Shown piece by piece: positions 7,414 to 15,485 of a DNA stretch of 64,000 bases. The stretch covers positions 248,001 through 312,000 of the IMG/VR virus record IMGVR_UViG_3300005613_000002; one strand, 5' to 3'. Within the stretch, counting starts at the first letter, position 1, and every line of letters begins with the position of its first letter. The notes beneath the pieces were generated by a model, which did not search any database, was not told where the DNA came from, and saw nothing but the letters and a program-made list of their open reading frames with translations. The position numbers and the translations under genes are program-made. This DNA is from a virus.

Positions 7414-7599
7414 TTATAATAAATGTGAATTTATTTCATCAATTATTTCATTAATTTCATCTACAGTGTTATTAAAACCTGTTTGGTTTATTCTCCATGT
7501 AATTTCTCTTACAGAAAATCCATCAATATAATCATTATATACTAAATTAACGAATTTATCATCAAGAAATTCAATGGGTGTGAATATATGTTTTTTCAC
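7414..7599 (-). CDS. hypothetical protein, 61 aa
   Basis: Small acidic protein; the central YIDGFSVREITWRINQTGFN segment is helical and could be a helix-turn-helix-like element, but this is weak. Its stop codon shares one base with the next gene's region, in a tight operon. Confidence 0.5.
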   Translation of the reverse strand: MKKHIFTPIEFLDDKFVNLVYNDYIDGFSVREITWRINQTGFNNTVDEINEIIDEINSHLL

Positions 7600-7790
7600 T
7601 ATAAAAAAGTTTTAATATACCAATTAAGTGGTTTGTGTTTTAAACATCTAATATTTTCAGCAATTAACTGAACTAGTATGACTTCCTCACATGATGCACC
7701 AGTTTTATCATCAATATCATCTGGACTAACATGGAACAACCCACATGGAATTGTCACATCAATAAATTCATTAAATTCTTCTTGTGTCAT
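7599..7790 (-). CDS. hypothetical protein, 63 aa
   Basis: Unknown. Acidic, with three Cys residues (CGLFHVSPDD...ASCEEVI...IRCLKH). It overlaps the upstream gene by 4 nt, a coupling arrangement typical of phage operons. Confidence 0.55.
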   Translation of the reverse strand: MTQEEFNEFIDVTIPCGLFHVSPDDIDDKTGASCEEVILVQLIAENIRCLKHKPLNWYIKTFL

Positions 7791-8032
7791 TTTCCAAATG
7801 AATTATTTTTATTTTCAAAACCCTTAATAACGATTTGTGGAATTACTTCATTATTATTTCTTGTTTCAACACCAATTGATAAAATTTGAAAATCAGTATT
7901 TTCAATCTTATTAGCTAGTTGACGAAGATGTTCACAAATCCAAGTATTATCTTTCCATTTTGAATCACCAGCACCAATTAATGGTAGTTCATAAACTACC
8001 AAACTACTATCTTTATGAATTCCTAATCCCAT
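7787..8032 (-). CDS. hypothetical protein, 81 aa
   Basis: Unrecognised. N-terminus MGLGIHKDSSLVVYELPLIGAG; one short domain with a probable beta-alpha-beta pattern. It follows a 324-nt noncoding stretch. Confidence 0.55.
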   Translation of the reverse strand: MGLGIHKDSSLVVYELPLIGAGDSKWKDNTWICEHLRQLANKIENTDFQILSIGVETRNNNEVIPQIVIKGFENKNNSFGK

Positions 8033-8356
8033 AATATTTTAATTAAAAAGTTGTCTAGTAACAGGTATATATAGATAATGTCAATGTCAAAATCAAGGTC
8101 AAAGACCCTTTTCCACAGCAAAGACAAAGGCAAAAACTAAGTCTGTTTTGTAATATAATTATCAATTAAGTAACCTATATTACATCGTGGTCGTTTTATT
8201 ATAAACCCCAACAGAAACTATTGTTTTTGTAGAAAAGGCGATATATTGCTTTTTAAATTGTAAATTTATATATCATATATATTTTAAAGAACCCATTACT
8301 AAACATAAAGTGGGATGAACTCTGCTTGTGCTTTATTCACCCCACACCTAATATTT
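8033..8356 (-). other. 324-nt noncoding stretch with several inverted repeats
   Basis: No convincing gene. Minus-strand RNA could form the terminator-like stem at 8309-8345 and a perfect 9-bp stem UGUAAUAUA/UAUAUUACA (about 8150-8186). Next to it lies a purine-rich stretch of degenerate hexamers (AATGTC, AAGGTC, AAAGAC types) at about 8078-8142. It may be a long 5' leader for 7787-8032, a small RNA, or leftover spacer. Confidence 0.35.
8309..8345 (-). terminator. putative terminator of the 8357-9298 gene
   Basis: The minus strand reads GUGGGGUGAA, a 17-nt loop, then UUCAUCCCAC: ten pairs including one G-U, followed by UUUAUGUUU. It lies about 10 nt after the stop of the gene. Confidence 0.5.
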
Positions 8357-9298
8357 TTATTTTTCTTCCTTAATTTCATTAAGAAACGAATCAATGGTTT
8401 CTTGGAAACGTGAGTCAACATTAATTCGCATTGAAGCAATCTCACTCATTTTTTTCTGACGTTTTGTTTCAAACTCAGCTTGAATATCTCTAATTTTTAG
8501 ATTTCTTTTTTTAGCTTTCGTTTCATAAGCAGCTTGCAAATCGTTATTAGCTTTAGTTGCATCATTTTGTGCATCAGAATTGAGTTTGGCTATACGGGCA
8601 TTTTCATTTGTAGTCAGGTTTTTTACTTTTGCCTTAAAATAATTCACCCGTTGCTCATAATTTCTATGTAGTTTTGCAAGTTCTTCGTGAATTGCATGTA
8701 AATCTTCTGAGTTATGATGTGTGGTAATTTTAATTGGTGTTTTTTCACCATCTTTAATTGTCATCCACTCCATTGCTGGAATATTTGGTAATTCTCTCCT
8801 TAATGTATCAAGGATTGAACCATCGTGAATAAATGAACCAATATGAGCAGCAAATGATTCTGCTTCTAAATATTCAGACATTTCACCAACACTTAATTGT
8901 TCCCACCCAAATTCCTCAGTTACTTCAGAAATTTGAACTGGTGAAATATGGTCTGGTCTTTCAACAGTTGGAATTTTAGTTAAATCAGGAGAACTGGTTT
9001 TTGTTTCAGAAAGCATTGCTTCTTTAGCTTTGATGTTTTCCATCAAAAATGCTTGACAACCATGTAGTTTTGCTTTTTCTAATAGCAATTCAACTACGTT
9101 TTTTGGAATCTTATTTCCAGTAACAGTAGTATGAGTTTCAGGACTAGCTCCAATTAAAACAGTTACTGTCTTACTTGAATTATTGATTTTATTCAAACCA
9201 TTTTGAATTTCTCTTGCTCTTTGATGACACAAATTAGAAACCGATTGTGCTTGTGATAAGCTAAGACCTTTGTTTACTACTAATGAATTTTTTCTCAT
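8357..9298 (-). CDS. hypothetical protein with C-terminal coiled coil, 313 aa
   Basis: Function unknown. Residues 1-100 form an alpha/beta region (KTVTVLIGASPETHTTVTG). About 190-313 is a long charged helix/coiled coil (KLNSDAQNDATKANNDLQ). It is the only gene of this area with a host-type promoter (9333-9362) and an apparent terminator. It therefore forms a monocistronic unit and is likely expressed early and strongly. Codon use is slightly less AT-extreme than that of its neighbours. Confidence 0.75.
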   Translation of the reverse strand: MRKNSLVVNKGLSLSQAQSVSNLCHQRAREIQNGLNKINNSSKTVTVLIGASPETHTTVTGNKIPKNVVELLLEKAKLHGCQAFLMENIKAKEAMLSETKTSSPDLTKIPTVERPDHISPVQISEVTEEFGWEQLSVGEMSEYLEAESFAAHIGSFIHDGSILDTLRRELPNIPAMEWMTIKDGEKTPIKITTHHNSEDLHAIHEELAKLHRNYEQRVNYFKAKVKNLTTNENARIAKLNSDAQNDATKANNDLQAAYETKAKKRNLKIRDIQAEFETKRQKKMSEIASMRINVDSRFQETIDSFLNEIKEEK

Positions 9299-9332
9299 AA
9301 TTTCCAGTGTTTAATGTTTTTATTTTAGATTA

Positions 9333-9362
9333 CAAAGATAAATATATTTTTTTAATATACAA
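9333..9362 (-). promoter_or_regulatory. host-type promoter TTG-N19-TATCTTTG
   Basis: The minus strand has TTG, 19 nt, then TATCTTTG, matching the Bacteroidetes primary-sigma consensus (TTG about 19-21 nt before TAnnTTTG). The ATG at 9298 is about 35 nt downstream. Confidence 0.75.
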
Positions 9363-9367
9363 CATTT

Positions 9368-9676
9368 TTAATAAATATCTTCACTATACATCATATCATC
9401 ACTATATTTTAGTTCGGTAATCTGCCCACAAGCTAATGCAATCTTAGCTCCTTCAAATCTATCAACAAACCTATTTTTATTAGTTAAAAAACCTTGAATT
9501 TCTTCACCCACTTCACATTGTCTTTTACCTGTCATTGCTACCATTTGATGTAAACAATGTGGATGTCTGTGTCCAGAAAAAACTATTCCTTTATCAACAT
9601 TTGTTGGGTTAAAAACTGGTGTTGGTAATTCCTTATACCAAATAGCACTACATATGACTTTCTCTATTTCTACCAT
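9368..9676 (-). CDS. conserved phage hypothetical protein, 102 aa
   Basis: It contains GHRHPHCLHQM and GFLTNKNRFVDRFEGAKIAL...GQI, a combination that recurs in small conserved phage/prophage proteins of unknown function. The His-rich centre suggests metal binding. It lies upstream of the independently transcribed gene at 8357-9298. Confidence 0.7.
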   Translation of the reverse strand: MVEIEKVICSAIWYKELPTPVFNPTNVDKGIVFSGHRHPHCLHQMVAMTGKRQCEVGEEIQGFLTNKNRFVDRFEGAKIALACGQITELKYSDDMMYSEDIY

Positions 9677-9699
9677 TATTTATTTTTTGATTCTACACA

Positions 9700-9855
9700 T
9701 CAATTAAATGGAATTTCATTTTCATCTAATTCCACATAACCTTCTTTTGAAAGTTTATCAATTTTATCAGGTGTATCAATAACGAAAACAACAATACTAC
9801 CAGTGTGTGGGCATCTAAAATGTTTGAACGTATCTGAAAATTCTTCTTTCTTCAT
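9700..9855 (-). CDS. hypothetical protein, 51 aa
   Basis: A complete short reading frame from ATG at 9855 to TGA at 9700 fills an otherwise empty 200-nt gap in the minus-strand operon. The translation contains a single CPHTGS motif and a C-terminal acidic stretch. Function unknown. Confidence 0.5.
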   Translation of the reverse strand: MKKEEFSDTFKHFRCPHTGSIVVFVIDTPDKIDKLSKEGYVELDENEIPFN

Positions 9856-9872
9856 ATTACTTGTTTTCAATT

Positions 9873-10184
9873 TTAAATATTTTTCACATAAAAATAATTA
9901 AAATCACCATTAATACCATATAATGTATAGACTCTATTTTTCACAAATTTTTGACGATTTTCATTAATTTCAGGAATTGCAATAAACTTATCTGTATCAG
10001 TTTCAAGTAAAACTTCACCAATAATAACAAATTCTCCATCACGACTATTATATACTGGCGTAATACTTCCAACTAATTTCTCACTAATTGGAAATGTGTT
10101 ATCATCTTTAGTTCTTATTTTGAATTCTTCATACCACTTATTTGATACTAAAGTCCCATAAATTATATATTGGTTTTTTTTCAT
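9873..10184 (-). CDS. hypothetical protein, 103 aa
   Basis: Unknown, beta-rich protein, with no clear motif. Its ATG overlaps the stop of the upstream gene by 4 nt, showing translational coupling. Confidence 0.6.
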   Translation of the reverse strand: MKKNQYIIYGTLVSNKWYEEFKIRTKDDNTFPISEKLVGSITPVYNSRDGEFVIIGEVLLETDTDKFIAIPEINENRQKFVKNRVYTLYGINGDFNYFYVKNI

Positions 10185-10579
10185 TTAAATAGTTCTTTAA
10201 ATTCTACCCAAGTTGGTTTAGTGTTTTCTTCAACAAAAAATTCAATCCCTTCTTCATAAATATCATGTTGAGTATCTAAGTAATTTGGGTCTGACTTATC
10301 AATATATTTCAATGTTGGGATTTTATCGATAATATGAAGATATGCAGAATCATAAGATGCACCATCCATAAAGAAATGGTCTACACTTGATGATTGAGTG
10401 AAATGTGGTTCAGTTTTAGAAAGTTCTGTAAGCATGAATTTTCTCATATCATACCAATCTTTCACAAAATTACCACTATTAAATATTCTCTCACCTATCT
10501 TCCCATAAGAAATCTTAACTGATTCATATCCAAGATTCTCTTTATTCCCTTCATCATAATTTATACGAATTATAGCCAT
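10181..10579 (-). CDS. hypothetical protein, 132 aa
   Basis: No family recognised. A soluble protein with a probable active-site-like cluster SSVDHFFMDGASYDSAYLH, which I cannot assign. ATG at 10579 (MAIIRINYDEG) is chosen over an upstream TTG that would run into the HD-domain gene. Confidence 0.6.
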   Translation of the reverse strand: MAIIRINYDEGNKENLGYESVKISYGKIGERIFNSGNFVKDWYDMRKFMLTELSKTEPHFTQSSSVDHFFMDGASYDSAYLHIIDKIPTLKYIDKSDPNYLDTQHDIYEEGIEFFVEENTKPTWVEFKELFK

Positions 10580-10596
10580 TTTTATTTTTATTAAAT

Positions 10597-11160
10597 TTAC
10601 ATTCCAACCATATCCATAAACCAATCAAAATCATCGTTGGATTTATTTCCTGTTGCATTATCACAATAATAAAACTTAGTAAATAATTCTAAACAATCTT
10701 CAGTTAGTAATATTCCAATTAATTTAGTTGCTTTTTTATTTGCACCATCCCAATCATTACGTCTATTACCTTTAGACCAAGCATTATAACCATCATCGTG
10801 ATGTTGAAGAACAGTTAAAATATCGTTTTGAACTTTAAGATAATTTTCAAATTTTTCAGCAAATCTTCTAGCAATCATTCCATGATGATTTTCACCACTT
10901 TTTGATTTGCTTCGATCAACCTTATGTTTAAAGGTATCGTGTAATATTGCGATTATTCTGAGTTTAGACCTTTGATAATCATCCTTATAATGTTTATCAA
11001 TATTTTTTAAGACTTCTCCAATATGATAAACTACTTTACCTTCAGGATGTCCATTTCTTTTTTTACCCCAACTAGCTCCCTCAATAAATATGGGGTCATT
11101 AACAATTTCTGTTTCCAGATTGTTTTCGGGTTTTATAATATCTATAATTAATTTGTTCAT
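10597..11160 (-). CDS. HD-domain phosphohydrolase, 187 aa
   Basis: The order of metal ligands fits an HD hydrolase: His in VVYHIGEVL (about residue 45), HD in IIAILHDTFKH (about 74), His in NHHGMIARRF and HH in VLQHHDDGYNAW (about 120), with a later Asp near DCLELF. Such enzymes remove phosphates from nucleotides or signalling nucleotides. The substrate cannot be read from sequence. First gene after a promoter at 11166-11196. Confidence 0.7.
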   Translation of the reverse strand: MNKLIIDIIKPENNLETEIVNDPIFIEGASWGKKRNGHPEGKVVYHIGEVLKNIDKHYKDDYQRSKLRIIAILHDTFKHKVDRSKSKSGENHHGMIARRFAEKFENYLKVQNDILTVLQHHDDGYNAWSKGNRRNDWDGANKKATKLIGILLTEDCLELFTKFYYCDNATGNKSNDDFDWFMDMVGM

Positions 11161-11165
11161 ATTTA

Positions 11166-11196
11166 TTAATACGTAATTTTTGAAATTTTGTTACAA
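11166..11196 (-). promoter_or_regulatory. phage-type promoter TTGTAACAA-N14-CGTATTAA
   Basis: Exact palindrome and spacing with a degenerate -10 box. Flanking bases extend the dyad (ATTTT/AAAAT). The -35 part overlaps the stop codon of 11191-11349. Confidence 0.65.
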
Positions 11197-11349
11197 AATA
11201 TTAGAATTAAAACCAAGTTGTGGTCTAATTAATATTCTATGATGATTAATTTTTGCACTAACAACAAGAAAATCTGAAAAATCATGTTTTGGTTTATTAT
11301 TATATCTTTCACAATATTCATCATATAGTTTGGAGTAACTTTTTATCAT
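11191..11349 (-). CDS. hypothetical protein, 52 aa
   Basis: A complete short frame from ATG at 11349 to TAA at 11191 fills the gap between two operon genes. Basic, aromatic-rich N-terminus (SYSKLYDEYCERY). Its ATG lies 2 nt after the stop of 11352-11606, supporting translation. Function unknown. Confidence 0.5.
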   Translation of the reverse strand: MIKSYSKLYDEYCERYNNKPKHDFSDFLVVSAKINHHRILIRPQLGFNSNIL

Positions 11350-11351
11350 TA

Positions 11352-11606
11352 TTATTTTTCATTATTTAACAAGACATATTTAACTAAGTCTATTGCTAAC
11401 TGTCTTTCCTCACCATACAAAGGATGTCTTACTCTTGATGGGTGTTCACCTCTAATAATCATTAACTTATCTAATGCTTGTTCTATTATGCTCTCATGAG
11501 GTAATGAATATTGAATGCGTAAGTCAAAAAGTAAATTAGCTGTATCACCAATACAATTTTCTCCAGACTGCATCTTTAACAGTAAATCATTTATTTTCTT
11601 TTTCAT
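11352..11606 (-). CDS. hypothetical protein, 84 aa
   Basis: Small helical protein of unknown function; no motif beyond a probable helix-turn-helix-like arrangement that I do not trust. Confidence 0.6.
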   Translation of the reverse strand: MKKKINDLLLKMQSGENCIGDTANLLFDLRIQYSLPHESIIEQALDKLMIIRGEHPSRVRHPLYGEERQLAIDLVKYVLLNNEK

Positions 11607-11618
11607 AATATTAACAAT

Positions 11619-11828
11619 TTAAAAATCAATTATATTAAAATTTATATTAATATAATTGACAGGTTTTACAGGTTTAAAATAAATATCAAGAACATTATCA
11701 TTCAATTTTTCATTTATTTCACCAATAAATTCGTCTTTATGGAAACATTTATTACCATCAATTTTATAATCCTTCGCATTTTGTAAATCATTACAAAGAT
11801 ATGCTAATGTTATATTATTTGTTATCAT
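11619..11828 (-). CDS. hypothetical protein, 69 aa
   Basis: Unknown. N-terminal helix containing AYLCNDLQNAKDYK, then a beta-rich, Asn/Ile-rich C-terminus. It follows the helicase gene by 4 nt and is probably co-expressed with it. Confidence 0.55.
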   Translation of the reverse strand: MITNNITLAYLCNDLQNAKDYKIDGNKCFHKDEFIGEINEKLNDNVLDIYFKPVKPVNYININFNIIDF

Positions 11829-11831
11829 TTA

Positions 11832-13256
11832 TTAGTGATCTATTTTTGTTGTAAGTACTGTAGCATTAATGCTTGGACGAGTAAATGCCACATATTTTAT
11901 TTGATTTCTTTCTTTAATCACCCAATTTTCATTAATATCATTTTCCATAACAAAAACGTGCGAATATGTACTACCCTGACTTTTATGACCAGTAATTGCA
12001 TAACCATAATCCAAGTCCTTCACAATTATATCACCAGAACTTCTATATAACCCATTCTTATGTTTATCTATGGTCACCATTATCATATTGTCACGTCTAA
12101 ACGCATAATACTTTTTCCAGTTCCTTTTATTTGATTTACCCATATCACGGAAAAAATCATGCATTTGAGCATATAAATGTAAATTTTCATAATCATTACA
12201 ATCAACAATAAAAACATCTTGGAATTTAAATTGACCTTTAGATAAATTTTCCCTTATTTTTACACGATAACCTAAAATCCCATATTCATTTTCTTCTCTT
12301 TTTGACTTATCAGTAATTAGATAATCACCAGAATTTTCAATAATGTTTACAGTTTGTCTTTCATTACTAATTGAGCGATAACCCATTAACATATCACCTA
12401 CTTCAACAATATCAATATCACCACTAAATAATTCACTACGAATTACCTTATTAGCATCTTTAACTGTATCGTTTTTCCATGCAATAACTTTTGCAAAGTC
12501 AGTATCTTTCTTAAATTCACTTGATGAATATTTATCAAGAATTTCAGTCCTAAATTCTTTTTTCTTAACGGTGAAAAGTATACCCTCACCTAAATCGTTC
12601 ATATTGGTACGTCTATCAAAACCACCATCAATCCTATTAAGATTATTCCTAAGTGCATCATATATGAATGCTAGTGGATTTGTATCATTTTGTCTTTCGA
12701 TTTTAGTTAATTGATGATACAAATTTGTCATATTATTAAACACAGCACTTTCCTTTTCACCAACAGGTGGAATTTGAGCAGGGTCACCCATAAAGATAAC
12801 TTTAGTTCTAATGTCTTTAACCTTATCCAGAATCATTTCATATAATTCTAAATTAATCATCGATGCTTCATCAATTATCACAAAATTATAATCACCAATT
12901 CTTGGAATTGCTATTGGATTAAATTTGGGGTCATTTGGATTGAAATTATCTAAATCAACATCAGGTCTTAAACCTAGTAAACTATGTAATGTTCTACCTT
13001 CTTTACCTGTAGTGTTCATCACTACCTTTTTTGCTTTATGAGTTGGTGCTGATACTACAACACCATAACGATAATTATCAAGAATCTTTTTTATAATGGT
13101 CGATTTACCTGTACCAGCATATCCAGCTAGGGTAAATAGTGTCTCACCATTTTTTAACCAATTTCTGATTTTATTAACACCATCGAATTGTTCTTTGTTA
13201 AACGTAATAAGTTTACCATTAGGTAGTATTAATTGATTATCTTGAATTTTATTCAT
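11832..13256 (-). CDS. dda: Dda-like SF1B DNA helicase, 474 aa
   Basis: ATP-dependent 5'-3' DNA helicase of the RecD/Dda type, acting in replication fork movement or recombination. Walker A (GYAGTGKST) is at residues 45-53, motif Ia follows (VVVSAPTHKAKKV), Walker B is IIDEASM near 132, and motif III is MGDPAQIPPVG. The C-terminal UvrD_C_2-like part carries ITGHKSQGSTYSHVFV and VAFTRP. Length is close to T4 Dda (439 aa). The middle insertion (about residues 240-380) would hold the accessory domains. It lies 12 nt downstream of the PD-(D/E)XK gene, so both may be read from the host-type promoter at 13762-13791. Confidence 0.9.
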   Translation of the reverse strand: MNKIQDNQLILPNGKLITFNKEQFDGVNKIRNWLKNGETLFTLAGYAGTGKSTIIKKILDNYRYGVVVSAPTHKAKKVVMNTTGKEGRTLHSLLGLRPDVDLDNFNPNDPKFNPIAIPRIGDYNFVIIDEASMINLELYEMILDKVKDIRTKVIFMGDPAQIPPVGEKESAVFNNMTNLYHQLTKIERQNDTNPLAFIYDALRNNLNRIDGGFDRRTNMNDLGEGILFTVKKKEFRTEILDKYSSSEFKKDTDFAKVIAWKNDTVKDANKVIRSELFSGDIDIVEVGDMLMGYRSISNERQTVNIIENSGDYLITDKSKREENEYGILGYRVKIRENLSKGQFKFQDVFIVDCNDYENLHLYAQMHDFFRDMGKSNKRNWKKYYAFRRDNMIMVTIDKHKNGLYRSSGDIIVKDLDYGYAITGHKSQGSTYSHVFVMENDINENWVIKERNQIKYVAFTRPSINATVLTTKIDH

Positions 13257-13268
13257 AAATTATAATTA

Positions 13269-13757
13269 TTACTTTATTTTAGCTAACCTTTTTTTTAATG
13301 TTATTATTCTCATTACACCCAATCGTGCTAATTTAAATTGTTCTTCTTGTGTCCATTTAAAAAAATCTTTTCGAATAGGGGCATTTATTGTATAATATAC
13401 TTTATTATTTCTCACATATCCCAATCCTGCATTTTTTGGTAGATTGTTTTTTGCAAACTCATGTAATTCATATGGAACAATATAATAAAGTCTTTTAATA
13501 AACTTACTATCATGTGAGTGTTTCTTTTTAAAATCTGCCTTAAAATCACCTTTACTGATTTTAATTTCATATTCGGTAGCATAACCAGCAGGTGTAACTT
13601 TTAATATATCACATTCATGTAATTCATCATATTCTCTATGATTTTTTTTATTAAAATACCGAACAATTCCATAACTAACATTTGGAACTACAATATTTTG
13701 TCGAAAATTGCAATCTTTAATTAATGCAATTTCAATATCAATTGTTCTTAATTTCAT
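13269..13757 (-). CDS. PD-(D/E)XK nuclease-like protein (MmcB type), 162 aa
   Basis: The core reads ECDILKVTP...ATEYEIKISKGDFKADF: an Asp, then ExK, then a downstream Asp. This is the restriction-endonuclease-like fold in the arrangement of MmcB/YraN-like DNA repair proteins. The rest is alpha/beta, with a C-terminal basic helix (ITLKKRLAKIK). A role in DNA end processing or repair with the adjacent helicase is plausible. The ATG is only 4 nt after the TATATTTG promoter box, so the mRNA should be nearly leaderless. Confidence 0.65.
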   Translation of the reverse strand: MKLRTIDIEIALIKDCNFRQNIVVPNVSYGIVRYFNKKNHREYDELHECDILKVTPAGYATEYEIKISKGDFKADFKKKHSHDSKFIKRLYYIVPYELHEFAKNNLPKNAGLGYVRNNKVYYTINAPIRKDFFKWTQEEQFKLARLGVMRIITLKKRLAKIK

Positions 13758-13761
13758 TACA

Positions 13762-13791
13762 CAAATATATTAAATTATTCCATCAAAACAA
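13762..13791 (-). promoter_or_regulatory. host-type promoter TTG-N19-TATATTTG
   Basis: The minus strand has TTG, 19 nt, TATATTTG; the ATG of 13269-13757 begins 4 nt later. Predicted transcription start falls on or next to the start codon. Confidence 0.75.
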
Positions 13792-13833
13792 ACATACTAA
13801 CAATAAATACATCAAACTAATTTTTAATTGGTA

Positions 13834-13845
13834 ACTATTTATATT
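13834..13845 (+). promoter_or_regulatory. putative late promoter box (ACTATTTATATT)
   Basis: The plus strand carries ACTATTTATA 15 nt before the ATG at 13858, the same box and distance as for the minus-strand late genes. It gives the homing endonuclease its own expression signal. Confidence 0.45.
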
Positions 13846-13857
13846 AAATAAAATATT

Positions 13858-14634
13858 ATGAAAAAAATAATTGGAATATATAAAATAACTAATCAAAAAA
13901 ATCAAATTTATATTGGACAATCAACTAATATTTCTCGAAGAAAATATCAATATTCAAAAAAACAATGTAAAAGACAATATAAAATTTATAATTCAATAAA
14001 TAAATATGGTTGGGTGAATCATATATTTGAAATAATAAAAGAATGTGAAATAAATGATTTAAATAAATTTGAAGAATTATACATAAATCAATATAATACT
14101 TTTAACACACTACATGGTTTAAATTTAACAAGTGGTGGTGATTCAAAAAAACACACAAAAGAAACTATTGAAAAGTTATCGAAAAGAATGAAAGGTAATA
14201 AAATTTGGTTAGGAAAAACACATACCATAACTACAAAGCAAAAAATTTCAGAATCAAATAAAGGGAAAACATTTAGTAATGAAACAAGAAAAAAAATGAG
14301 TAATTCAGCAAAAAATAAGAAGGTATCTAATGAAACAAGAAAAAAAATGAGTTTAAATAAAATTGGTAAGAAAAAACCACAAAATGAAATTGATAAAATG
14401 TTAAAAACTAAATTAAAAAAATATGGGTCATGTACTAATAATATGAAACGTAATCCATATACTTATGAAATTTATGATAATAATAATTTATTAAAATATA
14501 AATTTACTGATAATTTTTATAAGAAAACTAAAGAACTAAACTTACCATATGATGGTTTAAAATCAACAATAAAAAATAACAACAAAATGATTAGAGGTAA
14601 ATATAAAAATTGGTATGCACGAGTTATTAAATAA
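13858..14634 (+). CDS. GIY-YIG homing endonuclease with NUMOD3 repeats, 258 aa
   Basis: The catalytic N-terminus reads GIYKITNQKNQIYIGQS, the GIY-YIG motif, followed by an Arg-rich helix (SRRKYQYSKK) and a Glu in the FEELYI helix. The middle (about 95-185) holds three to four NUMOD3-like repeats (KGNKIWLGKTHT, ISESNKGKTFS, KKMSNSAKNKK), the DNA-binding beads of phage homing enzymes. It is the only plus-strand gene in the first 26 kb, with its own late-type box and even higher AT content, which fits insertion as a mobile free-standing homing gene between 13269-13757 and 14653-14922. Confidence 0.9.
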   Translation: MKKIIGIYKITNQKNQIYIGQSTNISRRKYQYSKKQCKRQYKIYNSINKYGWVNHIFEIIKECEINDLNKFEELYINQYNTFNTLHGLNLTSGGDSKKHTKETIEKLSKRMKGNKIWLGKTHTITTKQKISESNKGKTFSNETRKKMSNSAKNKKVSNETRKKMSLNKIGKKKPQNEIDKMLKTKLKKYGSCTNNMKRNPYTYEIYDNNNLLKYKFTDNFYKKTKELNLPYDGLKSTIKNNNKMIRGKYKNWYARVIK

Positions 14635-14652
14635 ATCTTACACACCAATTTT

Positions 14653-14922
14653 TCAATGCATTTGTATTGGTAAGGAATTTAATTGTGCTTCTTTCAAAAT
14701 AATTTTTGTGTTTGCTTTAATCTTTTCTGATTTTTCTTTAAAAAATTGTTCTTCTTTATTTCGAAAATGAAAACTATTTTTTAAAGAAAAATCAGGGTGT
14801 CCTTTAAATGACAACTGAACATCATACCCATTTTCTTTTAATGTTTTTTCTATTTGTAACATTAATGTTGATTTTCCACTATTTACTTCACCTGCAATAA
14901 TTATACTCAATTCATTTCCCAT
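14653..14922 (-). CDS. small P-loop NTPase-like protein, 89 aa
   Basis: The N-terminus ELSIIIAGEVNSGKSTLMLQIEKTLKENG is a clear Walker A strand-loop-helix. The rest is too short for a whole P-loop domain: a His/Phe-rich middle and a basic helix. It may act as a nucleotide-binding module with a partner or be a truncated relative. It is convergent with the homing endonuclease. Confidence 0.65.
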   Translation of the reverse strand: MGNELSIIIAGEVNSGKSTLMLQIEKTLKENGYDVQLSFKGHPDFSLKNSFHFRNKEEQFFKEKSEKIKANTKIILKEAQLNSLPIQMH

Positions 14923-14927
14923 ATTAC

Positions 14928-15485
14928 TTATTTAAAAATAGATTTATAATGTTTTTTTAATTTACGAAGTTTTAATGTTTCAGCACTAGTATGTCTACTT
15001 AATTTGTATATTGTTTCAGCATGACAATCATTAAAAACACCAATAGCTTCCATTTTCCAATCTTTTTCTTTTTCATTTGGATTATTAAGAATTTCAGTGA
15101 GATAATTTAATGCTAATTTTAATATTTGTGCTTTTGTGACTGGTTTTGATTTAAATTTTTTCCATTCATTACCACATTTATTACAATGGTTAACTTCATG
15201 GGTATCAACAGTTGTTAAACTATTTATTTTTTTAAATCCAAATGCATGTAAATTTGTTACATTAACTTTACCTTGAACATCAGATATTTTATCTACAATA
15301 TCTTTTTCTTTGGCATGACATTTGGGACAATTGTGATTGTGGTAATTTTTTGAATCTTTTTGTTCTTTATTTTCTCGTTGTGAAATTAAGAGACAATTAT
15401 TTGTAATTATATTAATATCATTAATAATTAATAATCGCAATTTTTTATTTAATACATATATAATATACAATAATAAATTTATCAT
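14928..15485 (-). CDS. zinc-ribbon protein, 185 aa
   Basis: Two Cys pairs, CPKC (about residue 53) and CNKC (about 99), bracket a segment that could form a zinc ribbon. The C-terminal half is basic and helical. The first 40 residues are hydrophobic and low in charge, so the true start may lie downstream or the protein may have a membrane-associated N-terminus. Function unknown. Confidence 0.55.
   Translation of the reverse strand: MINLLLYIIYVLNKKLRLLIINDINIITNNCLLISQRENKEQKDSKNYHNHNCPKCHAKEKDIVDKISDVQGKVNVTNLHAFGFKKINSLTTVDTHEVNHCNKCGNEWKKFKSKPVTKAQILKLALNYLTEILNNPNEKEKDWKMEAIGVFNDCHAETIYKLSRHTSAETLKLRKLKKHYKSIFK

Noticed and set aside
8078-8142. A short plus-strand ATG frame of about 20 codons rich in Ser and Lys in the noncoding stretch.
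   Set aside because: Too short, on the opposite strand to all neighbours, and explained by a purine-rich repeat.
14653-14680. ACCAAT/ATTGGT inverted repeat at the convergence of the homing endonuclease and the P-loop gene as a terminator.
   Set aside because: Only six pairs with a long loop and no T-run; it lies within the coding end of the minus-strand gene.
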